Below, in pieces: positions 44,068 to 55,902 of a stretch of 64,000 nt of DNA. Each line of letters opens with the position of its first letter. Within the stretch, counting starts at the first letter, position 1. A program made the translations under genes and the position numbers. The notes under the pieces are model-generated. The model was given only the letters and a program-made list of their open reading frames with translations. It searched no databases and was not told the DNA's origin. The DNA is from Raphanus sativus (Eukaryota; Streptophyta; Magnoliopsida; Brassicales; Brassicaceae), in NCBI RefSeq assembly GCF_000801105.2, contig NC_079517.1, forward strand, positions 7,750,001 to 7,814,000. The letters run 5' to 3'.

Positions 44068-45081
44068 TTAATTATCTTGATGAGTGGCCTCGTCGACATC
44101 GTCCATAAAGTCAGAAGACTCAAGGTATGTAGATGTTGTACCCTCGAAGTGCTCATTGAGATTAACTTCCTTTGCTTTGCCTTTGATGGTTTCTTGGTAC
44201 AACTTACATAGATGCTGAGGAGTTCGGCATACTTGAGACCAATGCCCCTTCGATCCACATCTGTAACAGACGTTCTCGTTTTTACGAGTAGGGTTTTCTT
44301 GGGCTTCATTCCCTTTTCCACGATTGGATCGATTCCATGTGTTGGATCCCCTTCCTCTTGGGTTGTAACTCCTTTCATTACCACGATTAAATCGATGGCC
44401 ACGACCACGACCGTGACCACGACCACGACCACGACCACGATAGGAAAAATTTCCTCTTTCCGGATTTTTTACATCCGTCGCATTCACCTCAGGAAATGCT
44501 TTGGTTCCCGTGGGTCGGGTATTGTGATTTTTGATAAGGAGTTCATTATTTTTCTCCGCTATCATGAGCGCTACAGCGAGTTCAGAGAACCTCGTGTATC
44601 CACGGTTTCTGTATTGTTCTTGTAGAACATAATGGTTTTTGTGGAACGTTTGGTAAGTCTTCTCAAGCATTTCTGCTTCCGTTACGGGCTTACCGCAATA
44701 TTCTAATTGCGCCGCTATCCTTAATATAGCGGAATTGTACGTTTCCACCTTTTCAAAATCTTGAAATCGTAGGTTCGCCCACTCATCGAGTGCATGGGGA
44801 AGAGTTATTTTCTTCTGGTTATCAAACCTCTCCTTTAGGGCTTTCCAAAGATCTAGAGGATCTTTTACCCTCGCATAGTCATGCGTAAGATTTTCATCTA
44901 GGTGTTTTCTCAGAAATATTACGGCCCTAGATCTTTCGTGAGAAGCTGATTTATTCCCTTCTTTTATTGTCTCGAGTATTTTTTCCGAGTCTAGATGAAG
45001 CTCCATATTAGTTATCCATGCCGTGTAATTTGCCCCAGTTATTTCCAAAGCCGGAAACTGGAGTTTTTCAATATTTGCCAT
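44068..45081 (-). CDS. Copia A gag
   Basis: This frame of 337 residues starts MANIEKLQFPALEITG, the usual start of plant Copia gag proteins. It contains the UBN2-like capsid region (WKALKERFDNQKK, RFQDFEKVETYNSAI), an RGRGRGRGHGRGRGH-type Arg/Gly-rich nucleic-acid-binding tract, and a CCHC zinc knuckle (CYRCGSKGHWSQVC). It ends at a stop about 200 bases before pol, in contrast to the single gag-pol frame of many Copia elements. An in-frame ATG seven codons upstream (45102) is possible. Confidence 0.92.
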   Translation of the reverse strand: MANIEKLQFPALEITGANYTAWITNMELHLDSEKILETIKEGNKSASHERSRAVIFLRKHLDENLTHDYARVKDPLDLWKALKERFDNQKKITLPHALDEWANLRFQDFEKVETYNSAILRIAAQLEYCGKPVTEAEMLEKTYQTFHKNHYVLQEQYRNRGYTRFSELAVALMIAEKNNELLIKNHNTRPTGTKAFPEVNATDVKNPERGNFSYRGRGRGRGHGRGRGHRFNRGNERSYNPRGRGSNTWNRSNRGKGNEAQENPTRKNENVCYRCGSKGHWSQVCRTPQHLCKLYQETIKGKAKEVNLNEHFEGTTSTYLESSDFMDDVDEATHQDN

Positions 45082-45549
45082 TTCTGAATTTCCAAGACAC
45101 AAAATAGTAAATTTTATTAGAATTTTATAATATTTAAAATGAACCGTTTACATTAATCATGCAAGCAATTACAAATAGAAATAGTGTATAGAAAAGTAAA
45201 CCGATATTCATCGTAAATTCCCCCGGAGCAAATTCTCCAACGAATAAACCGTAAATAGATACACAAATTAGAATTGCAACTAAAATCAAAAACGCGCGAA
45301 TCATCTTTCTTGGAATGAAAAACCGGAGGAGAGCGATTTGAAAATATTTGAGAGATAATGAAATGTTTGGATGAAGAAAATGAGTGAAGTATGAATGTAT
45401 TTATAGATGTAAAAATACTGTTCATAGCCGTTGTAAAAAGGTAAAATTTTTGAATTTTTTTCTTTGTGACCGTTGGGGTTAAATCGTTAAATCGAAAAAC
45501 AGTTTGAAAATATCGTAATAATCAGTCAATCGATTTTAGTAAATTTCAC

Positions 45550-45580
<31 letters not shown>

Positions 45581-45908
45581 TATATAGGTGAGCAAACATT
45601 TGTATAATAAAATTAATATAATACACAAATAAATATTAATCGTATTATGGTGATAGATTAATTTATATTTTAATATTGAATAAATTTTGCGGCGGCACAG
45701 CCAAGCCAAATGATAATGGTGTAATTAACAATCAAGGTTTATTAACGAGGCGACATACCGCCCGCATTAATATAGATAAATAATAGTGAATTAAAACAAA
45801 CACTATAAAATAATAAACAATAATATAGGCGGTATACCGGCCATTATAGCAGGGTAAATATGATACATATAAACTTTACCGAATTGCAGAGTGATCGTGC
45901 TGATAACG

Positions 45909-46215
45909 TGTTATAAAATAACTTACAATTTTATAGTATCGAAAAATTTAAATAAGAGTGAAATTTTATACCCGCAGAAATAAAAAAACACTGATATAAG
46001 TATAATAACGAGAGAGAGAGTAAGTTATATGAGGAAGAAGAGAATGGTGTAAAGTGCGTATTACAATCGATCGAAACAATCGTTTATATAGAAGTAAAAA
46101 GAGAAAGTTACTGTGTGTGCATAGTGGCAGTGGGCTCCACATAATTTACTTCACACGATCATTTTCAATGATCGGTGCTTCCTTTGTTGACATCCTATTT
46201 TTCACGTTTATAACA
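45909..46215 (-). repeat. 5' LTR of Copia A
   Basis: 307 bp, the promoter-bearing LTR for the minus-strand element. It differs from the other LTR at one position. Confidence 0.95.
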
Positions 46216-46220
46216 AATCT

Positions 46221-46734
46221 GTTATTAATGAAAACTTTTCGGATACAAACATACAATAGCAAAAAAAAAAAATAGCAATTACATTAAATCTGATTTTTTT
46301 TTTCTTTTATTATTTCTGAAGAATATGAGGAAGATATTTTTGAATCAAGCAATATTATCATTCGGCCCGTAAATATTATAGTTGGGCGCTGATAAAGAAA
46401 TAAGTTGGGCCTAGGTCTTTAATCATTGTGTACAGTCCAACTTTTTAAAGTGACACTCGTGTGTTGTAGACTTGTAGGTAGGCCCAAAGCGTAAGCAACT
46501 AAAAACAGATAATGATGATAACGACAAAGGGGGTTTTCTATAAATGAAATAATGAAAACATCTCCCAATACATATGTTTCGATATTATTAATGAAAAATA
46601 CAATTTGAACATCAATAATTAAAGTGGGGGAAAATTTTAACTGGAATTTAACTCAGGAAGAGAAACGGTGGACACATACCAATTTTTGGCATATTAAAAT
46701 ACAAATAGTTAGGACGAATCCGCCAAAGACTAAT
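46221..46734. other. Intergenic AT-rich spacer
   Basis: No gene seen. Words such as GGCCCGTAAAT, TTGGGCCTAGG and TAGGCCCAAAGC (TGGGCC-type site II elements) cluster between 46362 and 46490, which can mark a promoter, but no adjoining gene remains. Confidence 0.4.
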
Positions 46735-46886
46735 AAATAACTTCAATCTTTTTTTTTTTCCGTCTATTAGTATATTTTATTAAAAGAACAAAGCCCAAAA
46801 GCGGACCAAGCCCAAAAACACCCAACAGAGGACCATCAAGGCCCGATTACAACTTAACCATTAGCCCAACAAAATAACTTCAATCT
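46735..46886 (-). mobile_element. Short 5'-truncated LINE tail with target-site duplication
   Basis: The direct repeat AAATAACTTCAATCT occurs at 46735-46749 and 46872-46886. Between them lie about 120 bases that on the minus strand end in AATAGACGGAAAAAAAAAAA, a typical plant LINE 3' tail. No coding sequence remains. Confidence 0.75.
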
Positions 46887-46912
46887 AACAGGAGCACTGT
46901 GATATTAACATA

Positions 46913-48755
46913 TCTCTATAATATTATTTGAGAAGTCAGTTTCCTATGTGTCGCGCTCAGGTTAATTCTCACGGTGGTTGATTACATTGATACCCTTAAT
47001 GAATCAAAAATAAAATATTTAAATACTATAATTGATTTTTTATTTAAATTCCTTTTGTAAAATTTTACAAATTTTTACAAATAAAATATATAATAAAAAA
47101 GGAAATATTTATAAAGGCTATAAATTGAATTTAGAAACGAAAATATATGAATAAATAATATGCTATCATTAAAAAGGAAAGTTCACAAAATAGTAATATT
47201 GTATTAAATATATTTTTAAAATAACATAAAATATACTAATAAAATACTTTCTTTATATTTTTCAAAGTAACATTAATAATTTTTATATATCTATCTATTT
47301 TTTAGTTGATTACATAAAATAATTAAGTAACATAAACTGATATATTGACTAAAATCATTTATAGTTAGTATTATTGAAATGCTATTTGTATTTCCTATAT
47401 TTTGGTTACTATAATATCTTTCAATTACAACAAAAAATATCTATAAATTATACTTTACTTATATCATATGATTTCTCAGATGCAATCACAATTTTTTTCT
47501 GCTTATTTTTAAGAGATATAACGAGAAATAAAGGTTAACAATAAACATCTTTTTGATCAAATACTTATAAAATATTTAAAATCACACTATATACTTTAAC
47601 GAGGTAAATATATTATATTTTATCATTATTAAAATTGTATGTTTTTTTAATATTAAATTTGCTTTTAAATTCAATGTTTTTATGTTTGTGTAATTTTTTA
47701 ATATAACCATAATCAGAGAAGACATGAAATTAGTTAGAATTTTATAAAAATATTTTTATTATAAATATTGATATGAGTTCACGAGCTTTCCAAAAAGTAT
47801 GAGAAGTAACTTTCTATATATCATCTTTTCTAATATAATTTATAAAATCAATATTTAATTTGATATATATTATGAAAATACATTCACATTTAAACGATAA
47901 ATAAATTAATTTGACTTGACTTAATTATAATAAAAAATTATACTTCAGCTTGAATTTGAAAGAATATATGTAAGTTAATATACTCACAACATGAGTTACT
48001 GGACTAATCCAACTTATATCTAAAATCATAGATTTAACTATAATAAGAAAATATAATTTTACAATAATAATAATTTATTTCATAAATATAAATTATAGGA
48101 TGACTCAAAACGCATTGACAAATGAAAATAAAATATTAATCAAATATAACAATTTAGTTTTTTGTAAAATTTATATATATGCATGAGACTTCAGAATATT
48201 ATCATTATATTTATTTACATAATTTTGATTCAAACACTTTAGTTTATTTTTTATTTCATTTTAAGCACAATATATCCTTTTTTTGTCAACAACAAAACAA
48301 ACTCATATGGACTATGTGAACCAAACCGATAGCTCCGAATCTATATAAATGCCGTAAGACGGTTGTTGCAGCACAATATATCTTAAGTTATACATAATCT
48401 TCCTAAAATATAATTACATATTTAAGACAACAACGAACCTAAATGTTAATAAGAAAACTAATCAAAATTTTAATATATTTAGAAAAAAAAAACCGACTAT
48501 AATATAATAAAAAATATGATAGTTGAATTCAGAGAAATAGATGCAATCCAATATACCCAAATCATAACTAAATTGACTGTAAAAATAACAAAACCGACTA
48601 GATATAATATATCTAAAATCATATGTCTAATTAAAATAATATAATATTATTAGTATAAATTAATGGAAAATTAAAAGTAAATAGCAATTAATTGGTATAT
48701 TATATTTACTTTATAAATATTTATATCCGTGCATGAGCACGGGAAAATCACCTAG
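46913..48755 (+). mobile_element. Non-autonomous Helitron
   Basis: The 5' end TCTCTATAATATTATTTGAG follows an A. The 3' end is CTAG, followed by T (48752-48756). A 6-bp hairpin CCGTGC-ATGA-GCACGG (48727-48742) stands 9 bases before CTAG. All three are Helitron hallmarks: 5' TC, 3' hairpin plus CTRR, and insertion between A and T without target duplication. The 1.84-kb interior is very AT-rich and has no Rep/helicase coding. A small retro-insertion is nested near its 3' end. Confidence 0.82.
48264..48382 (-). mobile_element. Retro-insertion nested in the Helitron
   Basis: The direct repeat AGCACAATATATC occurs at 48264-48276 and 48370-48382 and brackets about 93 bases. On the minus strand these end in GTTGTTGACAAAAAAA, a poly-A tail like those of SINE or LINE copies. 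It is too short to classify further. Confidence 0.7.
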
Positions 48756-48756
48756 T

Positions 48757-50238
48757 GATAATGATTTTAAGTTAGGAAAATAACCAGGAAAAATAATGAT
48801 TTATGAGAAGAAAAAAAAAGAGTTAAAGATAAGAATCCACAATCATTTTCAAAATTGCCACCTAATTTTCGGCTTAAATTTTAAAACAATCACTTTCAGA
48901 AAAGTAAACCACTTGTGACTTGTCTGAACCAATACAAAAAACCACTATCTAAAATAATAACCTAGGTGCTAATAAATACTACTAGAAAACAATCCACGCT
49001 TCGAGTACAGATGAATTCGTCTATATTTATAAAAAAAAGTAACTATATCTACATAAAATATTTTCCCCTATGAAAAAGTCTTAGATTCCCAAAGAATAAA
49101 AAATAATTATTAGAAGTAGACATTTGAATCTTGATGGAAATTAACGCTGGGTATTGATTTGATTTGTTATTCGTTTCCACCTGCTTTGAAAATTTATAGA
49201 TATTATAAATCAATATCTATTGAAAACAAAACAAAATATAAATACTAGAAAAATATATGATGTGTTCTGATTTTAATACAAATAGATGTGTATTTACGAT
49301 TAAATATATAGTTTTAAATGTATAATATTACATAATTATGATTTAATATATAATTTATTAAATTTTATTTTTAAAATTACTTATAAACTATTAAATTAAA
49401 AAAGAATATTAAATCTGTATAAAAATTAAAATCATTCTAAAAAATATCTTATAAGAAAATTATTAATTTTAAAATTTCATAAAACATATAGTTTCGTTAA
49501 TTTTTACTTTATATTTTTATTATGTTAAAAATATTTCTAAAACATAAACAAGTATTATTTTCTAGTTTTACTTGTATTTAAAAAATGGATGAATTATCCG
49601 TAAATATCCGTGAATATTTGCAAATATAAAAAAATTATAGATATTTAGAAAAATAGATATCTTTATTTTTCGAAAAAACAAATTAAAAAATCAGATATAA
49701 ATAAATCATTAATATTGAAAGTATGCTACTATTGGTGCCCGGACCTATTGAAAATAGTGGGTCCTTGTGTTCTACACACAATTGAGGCAATGAATACTAA
49801 ATAAAACCATTTTTAAAAATAAATAATTTATGGTGGTAAAATTATCGGTTTTAGAATTATCTATATAATATTTTTCAGTATTGTAACGTCATAATTAATC
49901 AGATATTAGAAAAACAATAATAATTTATGAGCCTGCTCATTTCAATAATGGTGTAGAAATAATATAAAGTAAAATAAATACAAAAACAATAATAATAATG
50001 ATAAACAAATGGTGGGCCGTTCTATATTTCAATCATTGATCACCGCACAGAAAACTCCAAACTTCCAAGCAAACCAGTGGGCTCAAGGTTTCTATACCTT
50101 TCTCTATCTTTCTCTTCTTCACTCAGATTCTTTCCTATAAGCTTGCCTCTCTCTGTTTATTGTTTTCATCTCTCTCTCAATTCTCTTATCATATTCTTGC
50201 TTGTATCTCTCTCAACTCTCTTATTTGATTCTTTGATC
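48757..50238. other. AT-rich intergenic region before the FCS-like gene
   Basis: Low-complexity AT-rich DNA up to about 49990, probably old repeat remains, including ATATCCGTGAATAT-like words near 49600. From about 50050 the pyrimidine-rich leader of the FCS-like gene begins. Confidence 0.5.
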
Positions 50239-51072
50239 ATGATACTAAGCAAGAGACCTCATCTAATGATCCGAAAACTGTCGGAGATGCTAGTTCCAAG
50301 AAGCCGGTCTGCTATTAAACCAGAAGACTATTCGGCGAGTCCGAGAAGTCCGTTAGATTTGAAGTTCCCGTCGCCAGTTAACTCGAACCGTTACGGTTCC
50401 GGTGGTGTCGGTTTGGGTATCGTGGCTGCGTTGGAGGAAAGTAACACTGGGATTAACCGGTACGATCCGGTTTGTTTCTCCGGGAGATTCCGATGCCCTG
50501 AGATTGATCTGTCGGAAGAGGAATACACTTGCGTGACGAGCCGTGATGGGCCGACCAGAGTGTATTATAACGAAGAAGGGTTTGAATTGGTTGAAAATGG
50601 GTCGGAGTTCGATGATCGGAGAAGGCAGAAACCGATGGTTGAACCACCGGTTACTAAGAGACAGATTCGTAGGGAACCGACAGAGTTCCTGAGCTCGTGT
50701 TGCTTGTGTAAGAAGAGACTTCAAGGCAAAGACATTTACATGTACAAGTAAGTCCTCTTCGCATTATTATTATTATTTTTAATTCAGATCAATAATTAAT
50801 AACGAATCTTTATCAACTAATCTGAATTAAAGAATAGATTTGTTGAGTCGAGACAAATCCAAGATTGTAAATCCCAAGATTTCTAATTTTATTATTTTTG
50901 TTGGGTTGTGTGCAGAGGAGAGATGGGATTCTGCAGTGCAGAGTGTAGATCAGTGCAGATAATGAACGACGAGCGAAATGAGCAATCTAAACCGCAAGTT
51001 CAGAGAAAAGTCGACGTTTTGAGTTCTCCTTATGCCGCCGGCGAACAGGCTTTTGTTGGAACTCGTTTTTGA
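50239..51072 (+). CDS. FCS-like zinc-finger (FLZ/DUF581) protein, C-terminus replaced by LTR sequence
   Basis: FLZ proteins are plant-specific adaptors of the SnRK1 energy-sensing kinase. Two exons (50239-50747, 50916-51072) give 221 residues as read. The N-terminal part contains MIRKLSEMLVPRSRS and VGLGIVAALEES. The FLZ finger spans the intron at about residues 158-190: FLSSCCLCKKRLQGKDIYMY and KGEMGFCSAECRSVQIM, with its four Cys ligands intact. A Copia element has inserted at 51054, just after the codons for GEQAF. Reading then continues VGTRF and stops at 51070-51072 in the LTR. The original last codons, about SPGIFVF and the stop, lie on the far side at 57413-57442. Thus only about seven residues and the native 3' UTR are displaced. 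The ATG at 50239 fits the family (MxLSKRP). The position matches At1g74940. Confidence 0.9.
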
Positions 51073-51951
51073 CAAAGGGGTGTGGACCATTTTTCCGATG
51101 GGATTTTCGACGGAGACGTCTGTCGGAAAGACCGGAACTTGGGCACGATGTAATCGTCACTGTGAACACTATGAGTTAGTGTATTTGTTGGTCAAAATCA
51201 GAGTTGTGTTGAATGAGAAATGGAGGTCCAAAGTGAGTGTTATGCAAAGTTTATAAAGCTTTAAATTTAGCTAAGTATAAAATATTTAGCAAATGGATCA
51301 CTTTGAATATTTGGGTTTGAATTTGAAATTGATTTTGTTAGTTGGACAATATGTCTATTAACTTAATATTCAAATTTTATTTGTGATAATCTTTTATGTT
51401 TTTGTTTAAAACATAAAAATGAAAACCCATAAAAAAATAATTTATTGGCTTTGAATTGATTTGGTCAAGAAGCAATAATTATTTTTGTCAACATGAATGA
51501 GTCAATGGAGAATCAATTTTCATTATGGCTATTCAATATAAACGTTGGTGCCTCCACTAATCTATAACGTGTGCTAATCTCTTTGTATTATAAATAAGAG
51601 GTCATTTGTGTAGAGAAAGACACACGTTCACAGAATTCAACAATTCCTCATATCATTTTTGTTTCTCTTTCTCTTTTGATATTTCTTATTAAGTCTGAGA
51701 GTATACACAAAACTATTTCGCCAGGCTTCTGATAGAGTGACGCAAATTCAGAAGATTGTTTGCAGTTGTATCCTGGGACTCATTACGTTATCGAACCGTC
51801 GCACTACGGGACGTATTTTGAGTTAAGGAAAGAGATAATATCTCGCCTCTGCAGTTGTTTCATCCTCCTTTTCTTAAATCTTTGGTATAATCTTATCAAT
51901 TTTTATTTACAATATTCAGTTCTCCGTAGTTGATAAAATACGGTTCTATCA
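51054..51951 (+). repeat. 5' LTR of Copia B
   Basis: 898 bp. It supplies the new stop codon and probably the 3' end of the disrupted FLZ transcript. Confidence 0.95.
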
Positions 51952-51967
51952 GTCTTAACTCAAAATA
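51814..51967. repeat. 14-bp inverted repeat across the LTR/internal junction of Copia B
   Basis: TATTTTGAGTTAAG (51814-51827, inside the LTR) is the exact complement of CTTAACTCAAAATA (51954-51967), which begins two bases after the LTR, where a primer-binding site is expected. Confidence 0.8.
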
Positions 51968-52677
51968 TCCGTTTATTGCTTTGCACTAACCGGACTGATT
52001 ATTGTAAAAGTGTTTTTTTTAAGAACAGGTTGATTTATTTTTTGGTAAAAGGCGTTGAAAATTGGATCAGCTCTTTCTCGGTATCAGCGTTGAAATTTTT
52101 ATATCTCTCGCTTACGTTTGTTTTGCAGGATTTGGTGATTAGTTTTAATCGCGTTAAGATCCTTTTTTGATTTAATTTTGTCTCGGCTCTTCTTTGATAG
52201 CTTAATTCTTTCGTTTTAATATTGCTATCTGATTCGCTTTAGTCAATATTGGATTGTTGCATCTTTGTCAGTTTTCCTTTGTCGTAAACAGCATCAAAGT
52301 TCATTGCTTTATGTTATTTGTTAAAGGTTTGACTTATATTGCATTTGTTTTTTGATTAATCGGATTAAAAAAAAAAAGAAGAAATAGTTGGCTTTTTTTG
52401 GTTCCACTTCCAGCAATCATTCGTTCTTGATTATTTTATCTTTTGACCAGTTTATATCTTTTGTTATTGCGTTTGACTTGACCTTTAATTTGATCTGTTA
52501 CTGCATTAAATTTGGTCGTACCTCCGTAACGTTAAGGTTTCAGAATTTATAGTATTCTGATTTTTTTTATTTGAATTATTCATTTGTCTTTTATTCAAAT
52601 TGTTGAAGTTATTTGTGTTTGTTATTGAAATATACTAATCTGTTTATCGGGTTTTGTGAGCAGATTAAAATTCAAGT

Positions 52678-55600
52678 ATGTCTTACAACACAAGTATGTC
52701 GATCTTTTATAGATCAAGTGATGCGATCGGCAGTGGATTAAATGAGTCGACGCCTCAAATTCATTTTGAGAGTGGTCTGCCATTTATGATTCCATTTGCT
52801 ATGAAAACTGAGATGTCTACTGATTTTAATCAGAGCATTCAGATTGAAAAAGACATGTGTGCTATGGTCACAGAAGTCAATTTAAATGAGATTAATTCAA
52901 AAGACTGGTGGTATGACACTGGTTCCACTACTCACATATGTATTGATAAGGACATGTTTAGTACCTATCAAAAATGCAATGTTGAGGAGATGTTGTTAAT
53001 GAGTAACACCGACTATTCTATTATTGAAGGTTGTGGCGAAGTGAAACTTGCGCTAACTTTTGGACAAGAGATAATTCTCAAAAATGTGAAACATGTCCCA
53101 GATATGCGAAAGAATCTAATTTCCGGTTCGCTATTAAGCAAAGCTGGATTTGTAGTAACTTTCGAGTCTGATAAACTTGTGCTAAAGAAAAATGATATTT
53201 TCTTGGGCAAGGGATATGTTGAGGATGGACATGTCAAAATGTGTATTAAGACAGTCTTATTCACAAATGAACCAACTGCTTGTTTGGTTGAATCATACAA
53301 AGTTTGGCATGAACGATTAGGACATGTAAATTATAAGTCTGTTCAAAGATTGATTAATTTAAACCTAATTCCGAAATGCAAACTGAGCAAGGAGAAATGT
53401 GAAGTGTGCGTACAAGCAAAACTCACAAAAACTCCATTCCCTCATGTTGAGAGAACAACTGAACCTCTTGGTTTAATTCATACAGATTTGTGTGATTTAA
53501 AATTTGTTCAAACTAGAAGTGGGAAAAAATATTTTGTGACTTTCATAGATGATTGTACAAAATATTGTTATGTCTATTTGCTAAGAAGCAAAGATGAAGC
53601 CTTGGAAAAATTCAAGGAGTATAAACTCGAGGTTGAAAACCAACTTGATAGAACTATAAAGATAGTTCGAAGTGATAGAGGAGGCGAGTATGATGGACCA
53701 TTTGATGTGTTCTGTAAAGAGCATGGCATTATTCATCAAACAACTGCTCCCTATTCACCTGAATCTAATGGAGTTGCGGAGCGTAAAAACCGAACTCTTA
53801 AAGAGATGATGAATGCGATGTTGCAGGAATCTGGGTTAGCCCAGAACATGTGGGGGGAAGCTTTGCTTACCACAAACTATATCCTCAACAAAATACCAAA
53901 CAAAGTCACTGGTAAAACACCATATGAACTTTGGAAAGGTGTTGTACCTTCGTACAAAAGTTTAAAAGTGTGGGGGTGCCTTGCAAAAGTTGCAGTACCA
54001 CCTCCCAAGAAGGTTTCAATCGGACCTAAAACCGTGGATTGTATTTTCATCGGATATGCCCATAATAGTGGTGCTTATCGATTCTTGGTTCATAAGTCAG
54101 ATGTACCAGATGTACATGTCAATACAATTATGGAATCAAGAAATGCATCTTTCTTCGAACACATATTCCCGTATAAGAATAAAGAAAGTTCAAAACGAAC
54201 TCGTGAAGAAAGTGATGCAAACACCTCTGGATATGAGGTGAGCACTTCTGGCACATCTTTTGATGATGCAGAATTATTTGAAGATGAACCTAGACGTAGC
54301 AAAAGAGCTAAGAAAAAATCTTATGGTGAAGATTTTTTGATGGTCTTTCTCCTTGAGAATGAACCAAGAAGTTTCGCTGAAGCTATGTCTACACCAGAAG
54401 CTGATTTTTGGAAGGAAGCTTTCAATAGTGAATTTGACTCCATTATGCAAAATCATACATGGTATTTGACCGATTTGCCACAAGGGTTTAAAGTTTTAGG
54501 GTGTAAATGGCTTTGCAAAAGAAAGTTGAATATTGATGGCTCAATTGATAAGTACAAGTGTAGACTTGTGGTGCAAGGTTTCCGGCAAAAAGAAGGCTTG
54601 GATTTCTTTGACACCTATTCTCCGGTAACGAGAATAACTTCTATCAGAATACTGATAGGAATTGCAGCATTGAAAAACTTAGAAATTCATCAGATGGATG
54701 TCAAAACTGCTTTTCTAAATGGTGATTTAGAAGAGGAGATTTATATACAACAACCTGAAGGGTGGGTTGTCCCAGGACAAGAACATAAAGTTTGTCGACT
54801 TGTAAAATCATTGTATGGACTTAAGCAAGCTCCAAAACAATGGCATGAAAAATTTGACAATGTTATGATGTCAAATGGTTTCAGTATTAATGAATGTGAC
54901 AAGTGCATATACTACAAAAGTACACCACATGGGTACGTTTTGCTTGGTTTGTATGTTGATGACATGCTCATTATTGGTAGTAATAAAGACATGGTCAGTC
55001 AAACAAAGAACATGCTAAGTAGCAAGTTCGAAATGAAAGATATGGGATTAGCTGATGTTATCCTAGGGATTAAGATTTTTCGCAATTCTGAAGGAATCAT
55101 CTTATCTCAAACTCATTATGCTGAAAAGATCCTTGAGAGATTTAAATCTTACTCAAAAGGAATAGCGAAAACTCCTGTAGATCCTAGTTTTCACTTGACG
55201 AAAAATTCAGGTGAAGCAGTGTTACAGTCGGAGTATGCGCGTGTCATCGGTAGCTTGATGTACTTGACAAATTGTACTAGACCCGATTTAGCACATGCAG
55301 TCAATGTACTAAGTCGCTACACGAGTAATCCAGGACATAACCACTGGAAAGCCATAACAAGAGTATTAAACTATGTACGTTATACTAAAACTTATGGGCT
55401 AAACTATGGTAAAGAACCAGCAGTTTTGGAAGGATACAGTGATGCCAACTGGATTTCCGACTCCAAAAACTCTAAATCCACGAGTGGATATGTCTTTACT
55501 CTTGGTGGTGCCGCAGTTGCTTGGAAATCTTCCAAACAAACTCTATTGGCCAGATCAACTATGGAATCTGAGTTCATAGCTTTAGATAAAGCTGCAGAAG

Positions 55601-55902
55601 AAGCAGAGTGGCTTCGAAATTTTTTGGAAGATATTCCTATGTGGGATAAACCAGTGTCGGCATTACGCATACATTGTGATAGCCAAGCGGCAATAGGCCG
55701 GGCACTGAGTAGTTTGTATAATGGTAAATCTCGTCATATAAGAAGACGTCATAAAACCATTAGACACTTGATCTCAACTGGTGTAATAACGATTGATTAC
55801 ATCAGAACAAATGAAAACCTTGCGGATCCATTTACTAAAGGTTTGTCACGAGATCAAGTTGTAAAATCATCAAGAGGAATGGGTTTAAAGCCTATGAACT
55901 AA
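52678..55902 (+). CDS. Copia B pol polyprotein
   Basis: One open frame of 1074 residues. It has protease with DTGSTTH near residue 82, pre-integrase HERLGH and CEVCVQAK, and integrase with HTDLCDL, SDRGGEY and [10 protein letters not shown] (DDE). RT follows with [22 protein letters not shown] and YVDDMLIIG, then RNase H with GYSDANW, ESEFIAL and CDSQAAIG. The first 75 or so residues are not gag: there is no UBN2-type region and no zinc knuckle. Frame integrity suggests recent activity, with gag supplied from another copy. It is not closely related to copy A; the motifs and LTRs differ throughout. Confidence 0.93.
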   Translation: MSYNTSMSIFYRSSDAIGSGLNESTPQIHFESGLPFMIPFAMKTEMSTDFNQSIQIEKDMCAMVTEVNLNEINSKDWWYDTGSTTHICIDKDMFSTYQKCNVEEMLLMSNTDYSIIEGCGEVKLALTFGQEIILKNVKHVPDMRKNLISGSLLSKAGFVVTFESDKLVLKKNDIFLGKGYVEDGHVKMCIKTVLFTNEPTACLVESYKVWHERLGHVNYKSVQRLINLNLIPKCKLSKEKCEVCVQAKLTKTPFPHVERTTEPLGLIHTDLCDLKFVQTRSGKKYFVTFIDDCTKYCYVYLLRSKDEALEKFKEYKLEVENQLDRTIKIVRSDRGGEYDGPFDVFCKEHGIIHQTTAPYSPESNGVAERKNRTLKEMMNAMLQESGLAQNMWGEALLTTNYILNKIPNKVTGKTPYELWKGVVPSYKSLKVWGCLAKVAVPPPKKVSIGPKTVDCIFIGYAHNSGAYRFLVHKSDVPDVHVNTIMESRNASFFEHIFPYKNKESSKRTREESDANTSGYEVSTSGTSFDDAELFEDEPRRSKRAKKKSYGEDFLMVFLLENEPRSFAEAMSTPEADFWKEAFNSEFDSIMQNHTWYLTDLPQGFKVLGCKWLCKRKLNIDGSIDKYKCRLVVQGFRQKEGLDFFDTYSPVTRITSIRILIGIAALKNLEIHQMDVKTAFLNGDLEEEIYIQQPEGWVVPGQEHKVCRLVKSLYGLKQAPKQWHEKFDNVMMSNGFSINECDKCIYYKSTPHGYVLLGLYVDDMLIIGSNKDMVSQTKNMLSSKFEMKDMGLADVILGIKIFRNSEGIILSQTHYAEKILERFKSYSKGIAKTPVDPSFHLTKNSGEAVLQSEYARVIGSLMYLTNCTRPDLAHAVNVLSRYTSNPGHNHWKAITRVLNYVRYTKTYGLNYGKEPAVLEGYSDANWISDSKNSKSTSGYVFTLGGAAVAWKSSKQTLLARSTMESEFIALDKAAEEAEWLRNFLEDIPMWDKPVSALRIHCDSQAAIGRALSSLYNGKSRHIRRRHKTIRHLISTGVITIDYIRTNENLADPFTKGLSRDQVVKSSRGMGLKPMN

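Larger units (their letters stand above)
39906..46215 (-). mobile_element. Full-length Ty1/Copia LTR retrotransposon (copy A)
   Basis: Two 307-bp LTRs (39906-40212 and 45909-46215) begin TG and end CA. They differ at one base that I can see (AAAAGAACAC versus AAAAAAACAC). The 5-bp target duplication AATCT flanks the element at 39901-39905 and 46216-46220. On the minus strand the element reads 5' LTR, CGTTATCAGCACGATCA next to it as primer-binding region, gag, pol, a polypurine tract (AAGGGGGAG, complement at 40213-40221) and 3' LTR. Both coding frames are open. It sits between ORA47 and the FCS-like gene. A long AT run lies at 45550-45572 in its 5' leader region. Confidence 0.95.

Noticed and set aside
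45550..45572. Long AT dinucleotide run inside Copia A
   Set aside because: Simple repeat in the element's non-coding leader; no evidence of a separate function.
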